Program-made: the position numbers and the translations under genes
Shown: positions 59,586 to 64,000 of the stretch, piece after piece
Position numbering within the stretch: the stretch's first letter is position 1
How the letters are laid out: the number at the start of each line of letters is the position of its first letter
Source: Clarkia xantiana subsp. parviflora
Taxonomy: Eukaryota; Streptophyta; Magnoliopsida; Myrtales; Onagraceae
DNA: 64,000 bases
Direction of reading: 5' to 3'
Assembly (NCBI GenBank): GCA_036873135.1
Contig: JAPTYO010000009.1
Span: 27,177,756-27,241,755 of the forward strand
Notes under the pieces: model-generated
Told to the model about the DNA's origin: nothing
The model's input: only the letters and a program-made list of their open reading frames with translations
Database searches by the model: none

Positions 59586-62500
59586 CTACTGAGGCCTGTA
59601 GTAGCCAGTTTGATTATGGGGCGGTGGTGGGTATGGTCCCTGAGCAGTATAAGGCGGGCGTGTATATGGTGGTGGTGGGTTCGGCCGCTGCTGATGATGA
59701 GGTGCATTGTAATACGGTCCCCTCCATCCTGGATATGCAGGCTGACCATACTCGTGGTTCACCGGAGGTTGCTGCTGCATGTATCCACTAGATGCATTTG
59801 ACACCTGGTATGGTGGTGGCTGATAGCCGCCATAGCCTGTCGACTGCTGCTGCTCCTGAGGTGGCGGTGGCTGATAGTGGGGTTGAGAATGAGTGCGCGG
59901 CAGCTCGGTGGAAGGTGGCACCTCGCATCTTTGGGACTGGTGCCCCGCTGAAGCACCGTAATTGTATCCAGAGGGACCCGAGTTCTTGTCCTGGAAGCTC
60001 AGCCCCCCATATTTCTCTCCATCATTTCTCGGCACTGGATGTTTCTAGTCATCACAAAGTCACTGCACTGTTGCTTTACATTTGTGATTGCTTCCTGTGA
60101 AACCCAAATCACATAATAATCTCGTTAGGGCCACAACAACTTGCTTATATTTCACACAATCCACCAACTTCTCACCTGAAGGGTGACATAGAACTTGACC
60201 CCCTCATTGATATTCTCCTTGATTTCTCGGTACTTACCAATTGCTGCTTGGATCTGCTTGTAACTCTTCTCCCTCGATGCTGCATCAAATTGAAAACTCA
60301 ATTTAAATGACCCAATCAAATCAAATCACAATAAATTAATTTAGCAGCAGATAAACTCTACCTTTGTAATCCTCAAGATTAAAGATTGCAGAGAAATCCT
60401 CATTCTGGGCCTGCAGACATGAACAACTCGTCTTAGAACACATATTATGATGCACAATAAGGAATAAAATTAAGTATGGCCTTGCTTGGATATATGAGGG
60501 AGAGGAAATGAGAGTATTCTCATTTCCTTTTCTTTGGATAGACAAAATTGTGCAGGTCAAGTGAATGGACGGAGGTAGAGGGATAGATCTCTCTCCAACT
60601 CCCTCTTGGAGAGGACTTTGTGCTCCTTCTCCAATTTGGGAGGATTTGGAAGGAAAGAGGAGATGAAGTTACCATTTTAATTTACATCTATTCTTACTAA
60701 ATAATTTAGTATATTCACATCTTTTCCCCTCTTTTAATGAGGTTTGATATTTCTATGTAAACTAGGGAAAGGTTAGCGTTTTCCTCTCCTCCCCTTTCCT
60801 TTATGAAGTCTATACCCAAACAAGCCAAGGAAAACTCATCCTTCCCTCTTCTTCTATTCCTATTATCTCCTTTAATTAACTGTATCCAAACAAGCCTAAG
60901 TGAATTCTCCACGCTGCATTTACATGTAGGGTCTGAGATGGCAATAACTTTTTCATGCAGCCTCTGAAAATTAAGCTTCCTTGTCTAATATTTCTAACAG
61001 TACTGTTGGGATATCCAGCAAATGTGATACAGATTACGTTACTACTCTAACATTGCCACTGAATCCGTGTGAGGAATGTAGAAATATTTAGCTTGATCTC
61101 ACTATACTCAATTTTCTATAATGGTGACATGAATAAGAAGGAAACAGAACCTGGATTTGGAACAGCAATTGTTCCTGATCCTCGATATTTTGGGCAATGT
61201 CGGCGCAGATCAGATCATACTTGGCTATTTCCTTCTTAAAAAGGTCCTCATAGGAGCCCGTGACGGTCATCAACTTTGGTAGTATGTCATCCTGATGTTG
61301 CAGAGCATACAAGTTTAGTGAAGTCCCATAAGAAATAAAGAGTGGAACTCTACAACTGGAATCATTGTATTGCATCCACATGAGCAAACTCCAGCAACTA
61401 TCATTTAGAAGACCAAGCCAAAAAATGGTAACTTAAGACCATACCTTTCTTTTCATCTCCTTAAGCATATCCTCAAGCCCTGCCCTTTGTGCACCAAGAA
61501 TTTCCAACTGCCTCTGGAAACAGAGAAAGACAGAGTTATAAGGTGTGATGACAATTATTTGCAAAACTACTGCTATCATCTTCGAGCAATTTTTTAAAAT
61601 ACGTATTCAGTACTTAAATAGGACAATTTCACGCTAGGAAGTCTTTGTTATGTTCTAAGCTACCAAGCAAAATGAACTTCTGTTTTTTTTCATAATTCTT
61701 GCAAAGAATGTAGTAAAGGGAAATTGCAGTCTCAGACGACAAGCATTGTTACCAAATATGATACTGCATTCAAACCAACAATATTCAGAGCAGTTGGGTG
61801 ATAGTGGAAGAAAAGAATGTCGTATCTTGGATTGCAGTTAGAATACTAAAATATATTCTAGGAAATAAGTACAGAAAGTTCTTCAGATGATTACCAGGCT
61901 TTGCTTCAGGCCACCAACAATAGCATCTTCATTGGCATCTAAAGACATTATTGGCCTTGCCAATGTTGGAAGAGCTGATTCAATCTGAAAAGGAGAACAA
62001 CTAAAGTTAACTAAAAGTGTTGTAAGGTAGAACATCAGTACCATACTGATAATGAAGAAAGCAACACTGGATCATAAATAACATACTCCAAAGTCTTCAA
62101 TATTATATGTGGAAATTTGGAAGTTAAAAGGCAAAAGGCAAAAAGACAAATAAAGTTCTGTTGATCCAAATAAGACGCACAGAGACAGAGTGCACTACAC
62201 TGATGTTTTGCCATTACACCACGTACTAAAAAGACAAAAGACTAGACCAAGTGGGGAAAAAAATACCGGGTGTTTGTCGAGAATAGACATAAGGGCAGAA
62301 TGATCTCTCACAGAACGCTCAATCTTGGCATCACTATCTGCTGCTTGCTTCAAGTTACCAGCGAATCTATTTAGTCTGTCTTGTAGATTTTTCGTCAAAG
62401 TACTGGATTGAGGTCTAGTCCAACGTGTTCCAAATTGGGTCCTGAACTGTGCATCCTCTCTTGCTTCCTTCTGCAGAAGCTCTTCAGTCTGAACCAGAAG

Positions 62501-64000
62501 TTCCTGGTTAACTCGCCTCAGATCCAGAAGCTGCTGCAACTCAGCTTCTAGACCAGCAGGGCCTCCACTAATCTGCACTGCCTCAATATCCTCTTTTAGG
62601 TCAGTCGGGAGACTAAAATTTCCTTCCAGTGCTAGTAAACTGTCAGGCAAGTCCATCTCCTTGAGCCTAACTCGAGCTAGTTCACTCCCTTGCTGTAACT
62701 TTTCAGCTTGGGTTCGGATAATATCATCAACCATTTCAGTGTACCTAGAAAGTGCTTTTGCACTGCTGTCAGGGACTAGACTTGCAAACAATTTTTCCTT
62801 GCTCGCATCCAGTGCATCATTCATGGCCAAGGGCTTCACCATAGAAATCGCAGGAAGAGGAGCTAAAGCACTTGGAGCAGGAACCCTCATAAGGTACACA
62901 CGGTCATTCTCTTTCATAGCCCTTTCTAAATTACGATTCATATTAGTCTCGAGTTTGTTCAGAGCATCTAGAAGCTGAGCTGGAGCCCCTTTGGAGGATT
63001 TCTTGGCCTCAGATAGAGCATTAATCCCACTCTTCAGCCTTGCAATTTCTTCTGCAATCTCCTCTGACTCATGCAGTTCTAGACTGCACCGATAACAGGC
63101 TTCTGCATAAAACAAAGCCGCCTTTAGCTGTACATGAGCTATCCATCCCTTGTCGAAGTGCTGGTTCAGAGGAGCAACGATAAGTGCTGCTAGAGCTTCC
63201 TCATAGTACAATCCGACCTGTATTTCATTAAAAAAGAATATACATAAATTCATCTTCAGTCATTTGATCACAATTCTACATACAGATAAACTACTTCCCT
63301 CGGGAAATTCAATCAGTCTATTTTAACAGCCTAAGCACCAAGAAGAGCCCCGATCATCTCTTTCAGTACAAAGATCATGGCACCTATCAGTGAAGGTCTG
63401 AAAATCAGATCTGAACTTGTTTACAGTCCACTAGCTCTCTTGACTTGGGCATATAGTAATTAACTAGGCATCCAATCTTCAAACTAATCAAATTGATCAC
63501 TTCCAAACAATGTACGCAATTCGTAAGCAAAACGTCCTTATATAGCTTTATAATTGCGTTGAAGGCACTATTTCACGAACCTGCCTAGAAATCTTGGCAC
63601 AGACCCCTGGTGTACTACCCTTTGCAATAGTGTTCTCAAAGACGCACTCCTGCGCCTGAGCAAGCATTAATCGCTCAAGCATTCCAGCACATTCAACTGA
63701 CACGTCGACAGTCGCCGATGCCGCTATGGAAGCTTTGGTAGCCGCGTTGTCCCTCAGGTACGCAAATGCTCCGGCTGCCCCTTTAAAAGCCTGCACAGCC
63801 TGTCGCCGACCATCCACAGTTGACCGATCACAGCCCAACCCGATCTGACTGAAAACGGCGCCTAGATTGAATAACACAGCTGCCTTCTCGAGGTGAATGT
63901 TCTGCTGCGAGGCCTTCTGCTTCTGCTTAAACGCGTCAAACCAGGTGAAAGAGACGCCGCTGACGTGGTCCCGGTCGGGGGAGATGGGGAAGCGCGTCTC
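59586..64000 (-). CDS. ALIX: ALIX homologue (BRO1 domain protein), 5' end outside the window
   Basis: Eight minus-strand exons with GT-AG borders: at least 64000-63581, then 63217-62267, 61984-61895, 61513-61445, 61291-61151, 60410-60362, 60279-60176, 60094-59586. The first residues seen are ETRFPISPDRDHV, roughly residue 80 of the plant protein. The sequence covers most of the BRO1 domain, the V domain (the long exon contains SSAKALSRYTEMVDDIIRTQ and FGTRWTRPQSS), and a Pro/Tyr/Gln-rich tail ending YYRPQ. ALIX is an ESCRT-associated adaptor: BRO1 binds the ESCRT-III subunit SNF7/VPS32, and the protein helps sort cargo into multivesicular bodies for the vacuole. In the last exon the V-domain frame (QCREMMERN) and the tail frame (GLSFQDKN) differ by one base around a six-C run at 60003-60008. 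As written, the protein would end before the proline-rich tail. Confidence 0.93.

Overview
The window is nuclear DNA of a flowering plant, most likely a eudicot. The genes have many short GT-AG introns, the intergenic DNA is AT-rich, and the space between genes is filled with plant transposon classes: Mutator-like, hAT, Helitron, LINE, and Ty3/gypsy of the Tat type. There are no bacterial, organellar or viral operons. I cannot name the species.

Three host genes can be read exon by exon. (1) 13938-19761, plus: a 13-exon gene for a 698-residue FG-GAP repeat membrane protein, orthologous to Arabidopsis NERD1. (2) 34347-43044, plus: a 10-exon gene for a 1495-residue PHD / SWIB / Plus-3 / GYF / CCCH zinc-finger protein of the C3H44/NERD type. 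(3) 59586-64000 and beyond, minus: the 3' eight exons of the plant ALIX homologue (BRO1, V domain and proline-rich tail). Its start lies outside the window, and its last exon has an apparent one-base frameshift. To my recollection the first two genes are also near neighbours on Arabidopsis chromosome 3, so this looks like a conserved gene block widened by transposons.

Layout: 1-6845 is a non-autonomous hAT element interrupted by a complete 5,995-bp MULE (167-bp TIRs, 9-bp target duplication, nearly intact transposase). 7429-11929 holds two head-to-tail Helitrons with several internal 5'-end-like copies and a 0.8-kb inverted repeat. 11937-13699 has two hAT-like elements, the second 238 bp before the NERD1 start codon. 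20310-22870 is a broken LINE on the minus strand. 22871-29725 is a graveyard of LTR fragments, including two 3' ends of Tat-type retrotransposons. 29857-33637 is a pair of nested minus-strand Helitrons carrying a second copy of the hAT element found at position 1, in opposite orientation.

Between the C3H44-like gene and ALIX lie an 837-bp MULE-type MITE, an 11.7-kb LTR retrotransposon (44913-56657, minus), a second MULE-type MITE and a hAT MITE, the MITEs with exact target duplications. The LTR element is the most unusual object here. It keeps gag and protease but no reverse transcriptase, RNase H or integrase. A second gag-like segment follows the protease. It carries a five-exon antisense gene whose 679-codon frame is fully open. 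It also contains three classes of tandem repeat (16, 36 and 66 bp).

The three host genes do not form a pathway; one acts in the secretory system, one in chromatin and one in ESCRT sorting. Exon boundaries were set by hand from splice signals, reading phase and family knowledge; no alignment or expression data were available.
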